Shown: positions 8,047-16,322, counted from the stretch's first letter. The stretch is 30,202 nt of DNA from CAYJAZ01 sp964371865 (GCA_964371865.1 CAYJOR010000031.1:1-30202), one strand, 5' to 3'. The notes: generated by a model not told the origin, from the letters alone. Numbers and translations are program-made.

Positions 8047-9642
8047 TTGATATCGACAATTGATGCTGTCATTATTCTAGCGTATTTAGCTTTGGTTGTA
8101 ATCATTGGTTCGTGGGTTGGCAGAAACAACAAAACTCAAAATGATTACTTTTTAGCAGGGCGTTCTATGCCTTGGATTCCTGTAGCCTTATCAGTTGCTG
8201 CAACTATGATAAGTGCAAACTCAATCATTGGTGGTCCGGGCTGGGCGTATAATGGTGGAATGTATCCATTTATGGTTAATGTTACTGTACCTTTAGCAGT
8301 TGTGGTAGCTCTTAGCATTTCCATGCCTGTTTTCTATAGTTTGAAAGTTACCTCTATCTATGAATATATGGGATTAAGATTAGGTAAATATTCAAGAGCA
8401 TTAACAATTCTTCAATTTTTTATCAACTCAATCATCACAGTTAGCTCGATGATTTTTGTGCCTGTACTTATTCTTCAAGCTATGACAGGTTGGCCACCAC
8501 ATTATATTATTCCTCTTGTAGTTTTCACTGCTCTTATCTACACTATCATTGGTGGTATTAAGGCTGTTATATGGACAGATGCTATTCAAATGATTGTTGT
8601 TATCGGTGCTACATTATTCGTTATTGCTACTGCTTTTGGCGGGTTAGATACTAGCCTTTCAGAAACAATTGCAATTGCGCATAATGCAGGCAAATTAAAT
8701 ACTCTAAACTTCACTTGGGACTTTACTAAAGGCGAAACTTTTTGGGTTTCTCTACTTGGTGGTACTGTTATGTGGATAAGATATTTCTGTTTCGATCAAG
8801 CACAAGTTCAGCGTGTGCTTACAGCCAGCTCAATTAAAAGTGCAAAAAGTTCACTTGTGGTAAGTTCTTTTATTATGAATATTATCTACTTCGTTATGCT
8901 TATCATAGGTGTTCTTCTATATCTTTATTATGATGGAAGAGAGTTTAAAGCTTCTAACGATATCATGATTGACTTTATATTAAATGAACTTCCTATTGGT
9001 GCTATAGGTCTTATCATTGCAGGAGTTTTCGCGGCTGCAATGTCAAGCGTGGATTCACTTCTCAATAGTATGGTTGTTGTTTTTTGTAAAGATATCTATG
9101 AACCGTATCGCCGTATGAAAACAGGTAAAAACGAAGAAATGACACTCCAACTTACTTGGGTTATCACCGCGATTATTGGTGTAATCACAGTTGTTGTTGT
9201 GTATTTTGGATTTAACGGTTCAGTAAAATCAGTTCTTAATGTTGTAGGAAGTTACATATCATACTTCTCAGGTCCTGCTTGTGGTGCATTCCTTCTTGCT
9301 ATGTTTACTAAACGTGCGAATGATAAAGGAGTTGCTCTTGGTGTTATCATCGGTGCTATTGCAGTTTTCTTTGTATCTACCACCTTTAAGGTGAACTGGT
9401 TGTGGAATCCGCTTGTTGGTATGATCACAGCATTTAGCTTTGGCTTTATTCTAAGTTCTGTATTTGCAAGCTCATCAAATGAAGATAAAAAAGCTTTCAC
9501 AGCGCAAGGTATGAGAGAAAAACTTATAGCTGAAGGTACAACAGAAAAAGAACTCCTACCTTTTGCTTTTGGAAAACAAGAGCTTGTAGTTCTTATTTTC
9601 TTCTTCTTGCAATATGTGGTTCTTTTTGCTATGCAAAAATAA
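8047..9642 (+). CDS. Sodium/solute symporter, SSS (SLC5) family
   Basis: A polytopic inner-membrane protein of about 531 residues with roughly 13 hydrophobic segments, the usual SSS length. Family signatures are clear: YFLAGRSMPW after the first helix, AATMISANSIIGGPG, GGIKAVIWTDAIQ, and FAAAMSSVDSLLNS, which contributes to the Na+ site. Carriers of this family import sugars, sialic acid, amino acids, pantothenate or carboxylates with Na+; the substrate here cannot be read from sequence. The start is taken as TTG at 8047, because GGAGGG (8034-8039) sits 7 bases before it; ATT at 8044 is the alternative and there is no suitable ATG. As the third gene of the SnoaL locus it probably imports the compound that proteins A and B process. 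Confidence 0.85.
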   Translation: MISTIDAVIILAYLALVVIIGSWVGRNNKTQNDYFLAGRSMPWIPVALSVAATMISANSIIGGPGWAYNGGMYPFMVNVTVPLAVVVALSISMPVFYSLKVTSIYEYMGLRLGKYSRALTILQFFINSIITVSSMIFVPVLILQAMTGWPPHYIIPLVVFTALIYTIIGGIKAVIWTDAIQMIVVIGATLFVIATAFGGLDTSLSETIAIAHNAGKLNTLNFTWDFTKGETFWVSLLGGTVMWIRYFCFDQAQVQRVLTASSIKSAKSSLVVSSFIMNIIYFVMLIIGVLLYLYYDGREFKASNDIMIDFILNELPIGAIGLIIAGVFAAAMSSVDSLLNSMVVVFCKDIYEPYRRMKTGKNEEMTLQLTWVITAIIGVITVVVVYFGFNGSVKSVLNVVGSYISYFSGPACGAFLLAMFTKRANDKGVALGVIIGAIAVFFVSTTFKVNWLWNPLVGMITAFSFGFILSSVFASSSNEDKKAFTAQGMREKLIAEGTTEKELLPFAFGKQELVVLIFFFLQYVVLFAMQK

Positions 9643-9653
9643 GATTGTTTTTT

Positions 9654-9722
9654 CGAGAGGGGGAAACCACATTTTTGAATTAAAAATGAGGTTTCCCCTT
9701 CTTGAGCTCTCCCCCTTCCTTA
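9654..9722. repeat. REP-like element with 17-bp-arm hairpin, copy 2
   Basis: Arms at 9660-9676 (GGGGAAACCACATTTTT) and 9682-9698 (AAAAATGAGGTTTCCCC) pair at 16 of 17 positions around a 5-base loop, and outer GGGGGA/TCCCCC can pair further out. It follows the symporter stop by 17 bases and could stop or stabilise transcripts. No run of T follows the stem, so it is not a typical terminator. Confidence 0.5.
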
Positions 9723-9874
9723 AAAACCAATTGTTATAATTTTAATAATTTATTATAAGCATTAACTCAACAAAAGTAGTTTTGAAATATAATGTTTTGA
9801 GGTAAAGGAAAGCTTCATTTTGAAAAGCGCATTACTTGCTGATGAGGAACGAATCTGTAAGAAATGGTGTTTCT

Positions 9875-9893
9875 AAAGGGAATCATTCCCTTT
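9875..9893. promoter_or_regulatory. 19-bp palindrome in the leader of the LacI-family gene
   Basis: AAAGGGAAT-C-ATTCCCTTT is perfectly symmetric, lies 33 bases before the regulator's ATG, and is followed by a second tiny stem (GCC-GAA-GGC) and an A-run. It could be an autoregulatory operator or an RNA hairpin affecting translation. No close relative was seen in the window. Confidence 0.4.
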
Positions 9894-9925
9894 GGTCGCC
9901 GAAGGCAAAAAAAATCAAGGACACC

Positions 9926-10927
9926 ATGTTTAATAAAAAAATTACATCTAAAGACGTAGCCAAGCTTGCGGGTGTTTCACAGCCTACAGTTTCACGCGTG
10001 TTTAGCTCTACAAATCAAAGCAAGGTAGCGAGTGAAGCTCGTGATAAAGTTTTGAAAGCTGCGGAAGAGCTTGGATATCGCCCTAATTTTTTGGCTCGCA
10101 GTATGAGCAGTGGAAAAACTAATACGGTAGCACTTGTTGTGGGTGATAGTCTTGGTCCTTTCTATTTTTATGTAATTAATAAATTTATTGAATCAATACA
10201 GACAATCGGTAAACAATGTTTGCTGTTTAAACTTCCAAGACAAAATCAGCTTGAAGGGATAATAGAAAGAGTAATTCAGTTCCAAGTGGACGCTGTTATT
10301 ATAACTGCATCAGCAATGACAAAAGGTATGACTGATGTAATGAAATTCAATAACATACCTGTTTTATTATTTAATCGCTTCATTCAAGGCGCAAATGTAA
10401 ATACTATCTATGTAGATTCTCTAGAGGGCGGTAGAATGGTGGCAGACTACCTTGCCGATAAAGGACATAAAAATATTAGTTATATACAATTTACTCTTGA
10501 AACAGATGAAGAAGTGCAAAAAAAAATCAGTTTTTTGAGCCAGTTACGTCTTCGCGGGATAACTGATGTAGAAATTGAATCGGCAGGCTATAATTATAAT
10601 GAAGGCTACCAAGCTGGATTAAGGCTTTTAAAGTCGAAAAAAACACCAACTGCAATCTTCTGTACAAGTGACTTAATTGCAATCGGAGTGATTGACGCGG
10701 CAAGAAATGAACTAAACCTGCGCGTTCCTGAAGATTTGGCTGTTATAGGCTATGATGATATAGATATGGCATCATGGGCATCTTATGAATTGACTACTAT
10801 TCATCAACCTGTAGATGAAATGATTGAAGAAGCTATTCTACTTCTACAAGAAATGCTCCAAAGCAATTCTAATACAGTAAAAATTAAAATGATACATGCA
10901 AAACTGATTAAAAGAAAAAGTGCATAA
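9926..10927 (+). CDS. LacI/GalR-family transcriptional regulator
   Basis: With the ATG at 9926 (AAGGA four bases upstream) the protein has 333 residues, typical for the family; the upstream TTG at 9836 would add a 30-residue tail unlike any family member. Residues 4-50 form the LacI helix-turn-helix: ITSKDVAKLAGVSQPTVSRVF, then the hinge region with LGYRPNFLARSM. The remainder is a periplasmic-binding-protein-like sensor domain, with GGRMVADYLADKGHKNISYI, AIFCTSDLIAIGVIDAARN and VPEDLAVIGYDDIDMA in the usual order, so it should respond to a small ligand. It follows the SSS symporter on the same strand with a 283-base gap, so it probably has its own promoter and controls the SnoaL/SSS locus. 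That assignment is inference from position. Confidence 0.85.
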   Translation: MFNKKITSKDVAKLAGVSQPTVSRVFSSTNQSKVASEARDKVLKAAEELGYRPNFLARSMSSGKTNTVALVVGDSLGPFYFYVINKFIESIQTIGKQCLLFKLPRQNQLEGIIERVIQFQVDAVIITASAMTKGMTDVMKFNNIPVLLFNRFIQGANVNTIYVDSLEGGRMVADYLADKGHKNISYIQFTLETDEEVQKKISFLSQLRLRGITDVEIESAGYNYNEGYQAGLRLLKSKKTPTAIFCTSDLIAIGVIDAARNELNLRVPEDLAVIGYDDIDMASWASYELTTIHQPVDEMIEEAILLLQEMLQSNSNTVKIKMIHAKLIKRKSA

Positions 10928-10934
10928 GATATAA

Positions 10935-10970
10935 TAAAGCTCTCAATAGGCTGAAATATCGAGAGCTTTA
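10935..10970. terminator. Hairpin between convergent LacI-family and TonB-receptor genes
   Basis: TAAAGCTCTC (10935-10944) and GAGAGCTTTA (10961-10970) form a perfect 10-bp stem with a 16-base loop. It lies between two convergent stop codons and probably serves both strands; T/A runs flank it on the right side, most useful for the minus strand approach. Confidence 0.55.
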
Positions 10971-10997
10971 AAAAAAAGGAGTTGAACCTTGAACTAT

Positions 10998-13052
10998 TTA
11001 GAAGCGCAAACCAAATACAATGTTTGCATTAAATCCAGTATCATAAATTTCATCATCTATACTTGAACCACGATACACATACTTTGTATCTAAGATATTG
11101 AGAAGCTCTAAGTTAGTAAAGTATTCTGCACGTTCACCCCATTCTGCCCCTATTGACATATTCAATGTTGTAACTTGATCAGTTCCTATACCGTCACCTG
11201 CTCCGTGTGAGTTATCACCTGTAAGCACATCACTTTCATAGCGAACATATACATCAGAGTTTAATTTTATACCGTTTTCAAATACATAAGCATATTTAAG
11301 ACCAGCATTAAATGCTATTGTAGGAAGATCTTCATCAAAACTTGTTATACCGTTTTCAGTAATCTGCCTTTGCATCCAAGTTCCGTTAACATAAGGTTCA
11401 ACACCTTTGAATCCGAAAGCATTTTTATATGCGAATCCCCATTCAAATCCCCACGTTTTTGCGCTGTCGGTATTTAGATATGTGTAATCGCCTGAACCGG
11501 CTGGATCTGGATCGGTTGTAATGTAGTTTTCAGATTCTGTATAAAATGCTGCTATATCAGCTGAGAATACACCATTATCAAATCGAGCACCGAGTTCATA
11601 GTTATTTGAAGTTTCAGATTTTAGAGCAGGGTTTGGTAAAAAGTCGAAAAATCCATGTGTTGAACCTAAGTATTTGTTTTTTACACTTGGTGGATTGAAT
11701 CCGCCTGAATATAGAGCACGTAAAGCAAGGTTATCAATACCTCTCCATACTAAACCTACACTAAAGGTAAAATCATCCTCTGTGCCGTTTTGAGCCGGAA
11801 AGCTTATTGATGTAAGCGGTCGCCCAATAACAATATTTTCAAAGCCATCTGATTGAGCATGATAAGATAGATATCTAACACCTGCACTTAGTGTAAAGTC
11901 GTAGGGAAGTGTTAAATCAGCATGAATGTAAGCTGAATTACTCATAGCATTTGCTTTTTTAGTTGCAGCACCCCAGTTTCCTTGATAGTTATCTAAACTT
12001 TCATAAAGGAATTCGTAACCGGCAATAACATACAAACTTTCACCAACACGCCAGTCACTTTGAATATTTATACCATAAGCATCAATCTTACCTTCTTCAC
12101 CACCAACACTGAAGCTAGAGGCTGGGGCATCATTATTAGAATTATACCTATAATAATGGAGGTCAGCTTTTAATATAGGCAAAAATTCTGCCATATCTGT
12201 AAGCAAAAGTGTTGCGAGAATTTTACTTGAATCATTTTTATATCTATAAAAGTCACCTTCATCAGGATCTGTTCTATTCTCATTATAATATTCGTATGTT
12301 AATCCCAAATTTATATTATCAGTAAAGTCATAACCACCATAGATAAATATATCTTCATAATTTCTTCTGTAGTCAGGTTCTTGAGTATGATAGTTTTTTA
12401 AACCATTTTGTTGAGTATACGAAGTATTTAACCTAAAAGAAAAATCTTCAACTTTACCATAAACAGTTCCATTTACAATTACACCGTCATTTTCGCTTGA
12501 ATACGCTGTCTTTAAAGTTCCTTGAATTGGCTTAGTTCCACCTTTTTTAGTTATAACATTTATAACACCGCCAAAAGCAGTTGTGCCATAAAGCACAGAT
12601 GCAGGGCCTTTAATAACCTCTATACGTTCAATACTATCTGGATCAATTAATATATCACTATTTTCGTCACTAAAGCCGGCAAAGCTTACTTTTACACCAT
12701 CTATTAAAACCAAGGTTCTATTTGTGCTTTCACCGCGTATTGAAATAGCATTACTTGCACCTCTCGTTACTTGTATTCCCGGAATATTTTTTAATAAATC
12801 TGTGAAGTTTACGGCAGCTGTATTTTCAATTTCTTCCTGCGTAATAATCGATACTGTATACCCTACATCCATAAGATCTTGCACACGCTTTCCGGCTGTA
12901 ACTTCAACTGTAGAACTAGTAATTTCAGTTGAGTTGCTAGTGAGAAAATATTCCTCAACATCTTGTGAATATGCTATATTTGCAAGCGGTGACGTAAATA
13001 ATACTGCACTGCTAATAGCGAACATCAAACTATTCTTAAACTGCAACTTCAT
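10998..13052 (-). CDS. TonB-dependent outer-membrane receptor
   Basis: A 684-residue protein with a signal peptide (basic start, hydrophobic core to about residue 30), a plug domain at about 47-170 (TVEVTAGKRVQDLMD, FTDLLKNIPGIQV, LVLIDGVKV, IERIEVIKGPASVLYG, FGGVINVITKK) and a C-terminal 22-strand-type barrel ending in a terminal Phe (VFGLRF). These are the features of energised receptors for iron chelates, cobalamin, haem or sugars. The size fits the smaller colicin-I/haem/cobalamin group, but the ligand is not determinable. The ribosome site GGAGAG precedes the ATG. No tonB, exbB, exbD or ABC importer genes are next to it, so it must rely on partners elsewhere. It is convergent with the LacI-family gene and divergent from the racemase. 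Confidence 0.9.
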   Translation of the reverse strand: MKLQFKNSLMFAISSAVLFTSPLANIAYSQDVEEYFLTSNSTEITSSTVEVTAGKRVQDLMDVGYTVSIITQEEIENTAAVNFTDLLKNIPGIQVTRGASNAISIRGESTNRTLVLIDGVKVSFAGFSDENSDILIDPDSIERIEVIKGPASVLYGTTAFGGVINVITKKGGTKPIQGTLKTAYSSENDGVIVNGTVYGKVEDFSFRLNTSYTQQNGLKNYHTQEPDYRRNYEDIFIYGGYDFTDNINLGLTYEYYNENRTDPDEGDFYRYKNDSSKILATLLLTDMAEFLPILKADLHYYRYNSNNDAPASSFSVGGEEGKIDAYGINIQSDWRVGESLYVIAGYEFLYESLDNYQGNWGAATKKANAMSNSAYIHADLTLPYDFTLSAGVRYLSYHAQSDGFENIVIGRPLTSISFPAQNGTEDDFTFSVGLVWRGIDNLALRALYSGGFNPPSVKNKYLGSTHGFFDFLPNPALKSETSNNYELGARFDNGVFSADIAAFYTESENYITTDPDPAGSGDYTYLNTDSAKTWGFEWGFAYKNAFGFKGVEPYVNGTWMQRQITENGITSFDEDLPTIAFNAGLKYAYVFENGIKLNSDVYVRYESDVLTGDNSHGAGDGIGTDQVTTLNMSIGAEWGERAEYFTNLELLNILDTKYVYRGSSIDDEIYDTGFNANIVFGLRF

Positions 13053-13393
13053 AAACTCTCCTTTTTCAAATTAAGTTCTATTGCTAAAACTTAATTTTAG
13101 TAATTTAATAAAATCTTATTTATATAACTAAATTAATTAAGTCAAGTTAATTTAATGATTAGATAAAATTTTTGTTAAATCGAAAATCCGAAACAATCTG
13201 GCAAGACACGGCTAATAATAAAGTGATTCTAGTGGACAAATTTGCTAAGCGTTTCAAGAGTAGACTATATCTGAGGATATAAGCTTAGCTTATAAGTGTT
13301 TAGAAGGAAGAAAGAGCTTGCAAAAACTGTTTCAAAAGTAGATAGTGAAGCTACGAAGGTAAAATAACTTATATATGCAAAAGGAGTATGGGG
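13053..13393. other. Divergent intergenic region between TonB receptor and racemase
   Basis: No gene is seen. Two symmetric sequences stand out: TAAATTAA (13129-13136) with TTAATTTA (13147-13154), upstream of the receptor, and TATAAGC-TTA-GCTTATA at 13278-13294, about 100 bases before the racemase. I see no convincing match to a Fur box. Confidence 0.4.
13278..13294. promoter_or_regulatory. 17-bp palindrome upstream of the racemase gene
   Basis: TATAAGC-TTA-GCTTATA is perfectly symmetric around a 3-base centre. It may be an operator for the racemase or the divergent receptor; the regulator is unknown. Confidence 0.3.
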
Positions 13394-14083
13394 ATGAAAA
13401 CTGTAGGCTTGATTGGTGGAATGAGCTGGGAAAGCTCTCTTTTGTATTATCGACTACTGAATGAAACTATAAAACAGGAATTAGGTGGATTACATTCAGC
13501 AAAAATTTTGATGTATAGCGTAGATTTTGCAGAAATTGAAGAATTTCAAACAAAAGGTGAATGGGATAAAAGTGCAAAATTACTTACAGATATTGCAATA
13601 AAGCTCGAAAGAGCAGGTGCTGATTTCATTGCAATTTGTACAAATACTATGCACAAAGTTGTTCCTCATATTGAAAAAGAAATTTCAATTCCCATTTTGC
13701 ATATTGCAGATGCTACGGCGGAAGAATTATTAAAAAATAATATAAAAAAAGTAGCCTTACTTGGAACAAAATACACTATGACACAAGATTTCTATAAATC
13801 AAGGTTAATTGAGAAAGGGATTGAAGTTCTTACTCCAAAAGAAAATGATAGAGAAATTATTAATAATATCATCTACAATGAACTATGCTTAGGCATTATT
13901 TCAGAAACATCAAGAGAAGAATATAAAAGAATTATTGACTTACTCAAAATCGAAAATGCTGAAGGTGTTATTTTAGGATGTACAGAAATTGGTTTGCTTA
14001 TAAACGCAGAACATTCCTCATTACCTGTATTTGATACAACAACTATTCATGTCAAAAGTATAGCAATGAATTCAATAAAATAA
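13394..14083 (+). CDS. Aspartate/glutamate racemase family protein
   Basis: A cytoplasmic protein of 229 residues of the PLP-independent, two-cysteine racemase family (RacD/YgeA type). The N terminus has the family pattern VGLIGGMSWESSLLYYR. The two catalytic cysteines are both present: C82 in ICTNTMHK and C196 in LGCTEIG. Such enzymes interconvert L- and D-aspartate or related amino acids by two-base proton transfer. The start at 13394 is preferred over the ATG at 13388 because AAGGAG (13381-13386) is 7 bases from it and only 1 base from the other. It stands between divergent and downstream genes with its own spacer, so it is probably a single transcription unit. D-amino acid supply for the cell wall or amino-acid catabolism are possible roles; substrate is not certain. 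Confidence 0.85.
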   Translation: MKTVGLIGGMSWESSLLYYRLLNETIKQELGGLHSAKILMYSVDFAEIEEFQTKGEWDKSAKLLTDIAIKLERAGADFIAICTNTMHKVVPHIEKEISIPILHIADATAEELLKNNIKKVALLGTKYTMTQDFYKSRLIEKGIEVLTPKENDREIINNIIYNELCLGIISETSREEYKRIIDLLKIENAEGVILGCTEIGLLINAEHSSLPVFDTTTIHVKSIAMNSIK

Positions 14084-14116
14084 GTTTAAGTAGTTATTCA
14101 GGAATTTCTCTTGTTA

Positions 14117-14132
14117 TGTGCTATTTAGCACA
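14117..14132. promoter_or_regulatory. Crp/Fnr-type palindrome TGTGC-N6-GCACA upstream of the lipoprotein gene
   Basis: Same arms as the site at 4484-4499, with TATTTA as spacer and symmetry reaching ATGTGC/GCACAT. It abuts a candidate -35 (TTTACT, 14133-14138), and its centre lies about 43.5 bases upstream of the inferred start. The same geometry at the autotransporter promoter suggests a shared activator. Confidence 0.5.
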
Positions 14133-14161
14133 TTTACTCATCTATTTTTTTTGGGTATAGT
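14133..14161 (+). promoter_or_regulatory. Candidate promoter of the lipoprotein gene
   Basis: TTTACT (14133-14138) and TATAGT (14156-14161) are 17 bases apart. The weak -35 fits a promoter that needs an activator bound just upstream. Confidence 0.45.
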
Positions 14162-14196
14162 TTTCTTATTTATATTTAAATATAAGGAGAATGCTA

Positions 14197-14754
14197 ATGA
14201 AAGACTATTTAACTTTAAAAAGAAATGCTCAACCTAAAACTTTAACGACTAAAGGAGCAGAAAAAAACTATTTTTATAAAATAATCACTCCTATTTTTTT
14301 TATGTTTGCAATTATGCTTTTATCTTCCTGCACTTTTGCTACAACACAGAGTGCTAACATACCAAAATCTATTGTGATGTATGATTTTTCAGAAGCTCCA
14401 CTAGAGTTTAAAGACTTAAATGTTCCTGATTTTCTTGCCTTTGCAACTGCTAATAAAGAAATTACCTCTCAAAATTTTATATATAGCGGATTTTACCCAG
14501 GTGAAATTTCAATTGGCTTTTCTTATGAAGGAAAATATGCACAATACGCAAAACAAGAAGCCGAATATCTCAAACTTCTTGAATCAGAAGGTTTTCACCA
14601 GCGTGCTGCATGGGAAGGCTTTACACATTATCAAAAACAATGGAGTAACTTTTATGTACTTGTTACTACAGGCATAAGTTACTTTGGTAACGATGAAGAA
14701 AGATTCATAGTGGACGTGGTCTTGACGAAAGAACCTATCAACTTTCCATTTTAG
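14197..14754 (+). CDS. Predicted lipoprotein of unknown function
   Basis: A 185-residue protein. The start at 14197 is chosen because AAGGAGA (14184-14190) is correctly spaced for it and lies directly against the alternative ATG at 14191. A long basic N-region (about 30 residues) is followed by a hydrophobic core and a lipobox (LLSSC, Cys at about residue 45), so the mature protein should be lipid-anchored. The mature part, about 140 residues, has no motif I recognise; it contains FSYEGKYAQYAKQEAEYLKLLE and several aromatic residues. The unusually long N-region before the core is odd; an internal start is possible, but no in-frame ATG with a ribosome site is seen before the core. It is followed after 34 bases by a small secreted protein, probably in one operon. 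Confidence 0.7.
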   Translation: MKDYLTLKRNAQPKTLTTKGAEKNYFYKIITPIFFMFAIMLLSSCTFATTQSANIPKSIVMYDFSEAPLEFKDLNVPDFLAFATANKEITSQNFIYSGFYPGEISIGFSYEGKYAQYAKQEAEYLKLLESEGFHQRAAWEGFTHYQKQWSNFYVLVTTGISYFGNDEERFIVDVVLTKEPINFPF

Positions 14755-14788
14755 AGCATTTTATCGATAACTTTTTTGGAGTTTAATC

Positions 14789-15172
14789 ATGAAAAAAATT
14801 CTTACTTTTCTTTTACTAGCCGTTTTTTTAGGAATAAATGTCTATGCAAGCGACAATACAACACAAAATTCAGAAGAAGTTCTCTGTTATAACTATGAAC
14901 TTCTAAGAGTTAAAACCGCTGACGCACCTCTTATCAACAAACCCGACGGAATAAATGAAAATCTAGGTAAAGCGCCACTTGGAAGATATTTTGTCGGCGA
15001 CTGCGAAGTTGATTCAAAAGGCAATATCTGGTATACAATGGATCTTTTCCACGACTATTCTAAAGATAGCAATAACTTTGAATATGCTTATCGTTATTAT
15101 GGTGAATCACCTAGCATAAAAGCAGAACACGTAGAAACTATTGGCAAAGGAAGTCCATCAATAAAAAAATAA
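14789..15172 (+). CDS. Small secreted protein with SH3-like features
   Basis: A 127-residue protein with a clear Sec signal peptide (MKKILTFLLLAVFLGINVYA, cleavage after the Ala). The mature part has LRVKTADAPLINKPDG, LGKAPLGRYFVGDCEVDSKGNIWYTM, which resembles bacterial SH3-type domains (V-x-A-x-L-N-V-R-x-x-P, then G-x-x-V-x-V and W-Y-x-V), found on periplasmic proteins that touch peptidoglycan or metals. Two cysteines could form a disulfide. The gene starts 34 bases after the lipoprotein with its own ribosome site (GGAG), so both may be one unit. The SH3-like reading is a pattern judgement and could be wrong. Confidence 0.6.
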   Translation: MKKILTFLLLAVFLGINVYASDNTTQNSEEVLCYNYELLRVKTADAPLINKPDGINENLGKAPLGRYFVGDCEVDSKGNIWYTMDLFHDYSKDSNNFEYAYRYYGESPSIKAEHVETIGKGSPSIKK

Positions 15173-15214
15173 ATAATAATAAATCTACATCCTAGAAACA
15201 TGTACTAAGCCGAT

Positions 15215-15266
15215 TATGCTCTAGCCGCTTCATTTTGCATTGTAATATTGAAGTAGTTAGAGCATA
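15215..15266. terminator. Two-part hairpin downstream of the secreted protein gene
   Basis: TATGCTCTA (15215-15223) pairs with TAGAGCATA (15258-15266), and CTTCA (15228-15232) pairs with TGAAG (15249-15253), with symmetric 4-base internal loops. There is no T-run after it, so a structured RNA leader for the next gene is as likely as a terminator. Confidence 0.35.
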
Positions 15267-15374
15267 TTTATATAATAAAGCGTCGAGGGGCAGGAATTGC
15301 TTTTCTGGTTAGACTAAAGTAAAGTCTAAAACTTCTTAAAAGCATTCATAAAAACTTCTAACTAGGAAATAGTT

Positions 15375-16322
15375 ATGCCCCTACTAACTAAAATACAACC
15401 TCTTATTATATTATTTGCCGCAATATTGGGATTAATCCTTGGAATTTTTACACCATTAGGAAATATCTCGATTGATACTGTAGAGTTTTTTTTGGTTTTG
15501 TTGCTTTATATTTTATTTTTATCAGTAGATTTAAATCAATTAAAAGAAGCTACTTTAAACATAAAATACACAGTAACTAGTCTTTTTGTAAATTTTATTA
15601 TAACACCTATTACCGCATACGTATTAGGTTTACTATTTTTTGAAAACTCAGTAGAAATTCGTATCGGCTTACTAATGCTACTAGTAACACCTTGTACGGA
15701 TTGGTATTTGGTTTTTACAAAACTAAGTAGAGGTAATCTTGAACTTAATATGTCTATCTTGCCTATAAACTTATTATTACAAGTTCTTTTATTGCCTGTA
15801 TATCTTTTTATTTTTATGGGAAATGATGTTAATATAGAACTATCAAATATTGTAATGAGTATCACAACAGTTTTATTAATTCCGTTTATTTGTGCAATGA
15901 TTACAAGAGTTATTTTAAATAACAAAAGTAAAATTAAAGATTTTATTTCTGATAAAAGTGATAGCTTACAACTCATTTTTCTTTGCTTAGCTGTTACTAC
16001 AATGTTTGCCACCGAGGGGCAAAACCTATTAGATAATCCTTTATTACTTTCTAAATTATTTATTCCTTTAATCTGTTTTTTTCTTATCACCTTTTTTGTT
16101 ACTAAATTACTAGGAAACGTGCTACGCTTTACTTATAGAGACACAGTATCCTTACAGATGACTACACTTGCGCGTAACTCCCCTTTAGCACTTGCTATTG
16201 CAGTATCTGCATTCCCCACAGAACCAATAATTTCTCTCGCATTAATTATAGGACCACTTATAGAACTACCTCTTCTTTCAATTATTTCTGGAATACTTAG
16301 GAAAAATCACCCAGCTCAATAA
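15375..16322 (+). CDS. ACR3/bile acid:Na+ symporter (BASS) superfamily carrier
   Basis: A polytopic membrane protein of 315 residues with about ten hydrophobic segments. The segment LVTPCTDWYLVFTKLSRGNLELNMSILPINLLLQ matches the conserved Cys-containing helix of ACR3-type arsenite effluxers and related BASS carriers (pattern PCT followed by R/K-G-N/D and an L-P/A-h-N-L/D stretch). A later SLQMTTLARNSPLALAIA segment is the usual crossover helix. Family members export arsenite or move organic anions with Na+. No arsR, arsC or other arsenic genes are adjacent, so arsenite resistance is unproven and an organic-anion role remains possible. AGGAAA precedes the ATG. It is preceded by a hairpin-rich 202-base spacer and followed by a long spacer, so it is likely monocistronic. 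Confidence 0.75.
   Translation: MPLLTKIQPLIILFAAILGLILGIFTPLGNISIDTVEFFLVLLLYILFLSVDLNQLKEATLNIKYTVTSLFVNFIITPITAYVLGLLFFENSVEIRIGLLMLLVTPCTDWYLVFTKLSRGNLELNMSILPINLLLQVLLLPVYLFIFMGNDVNIELSNIVMSITTVLLIPFICAMITRVILNNKSKIKDFISDKSDSLQLIFLCLAVTTMFATEGQNLLDNPLLLSKLFIPLICFFLITFFVTKLLGNVLRFTYRDTVSLQMTTLARNSPLALAIAVSAFPTEPIISLALIIGPLIELPLLSIISGILRKNHPAQ

Noticed and set aside
9836..9925. N-terminal extension of the LacI-family regulator from TTG at 9836
   Set aside because: It would place 30 unrelated residues before the helix-turn-helix, while ATG 9926 has a good ribosome site and gives the normal family length.
15375..16322. Firm assignment as arsenite exporter
   Set aside because: The Cys-containing helix fits ACR3, but no arsenic genes are nearby and related BASS carriers share the pattern.
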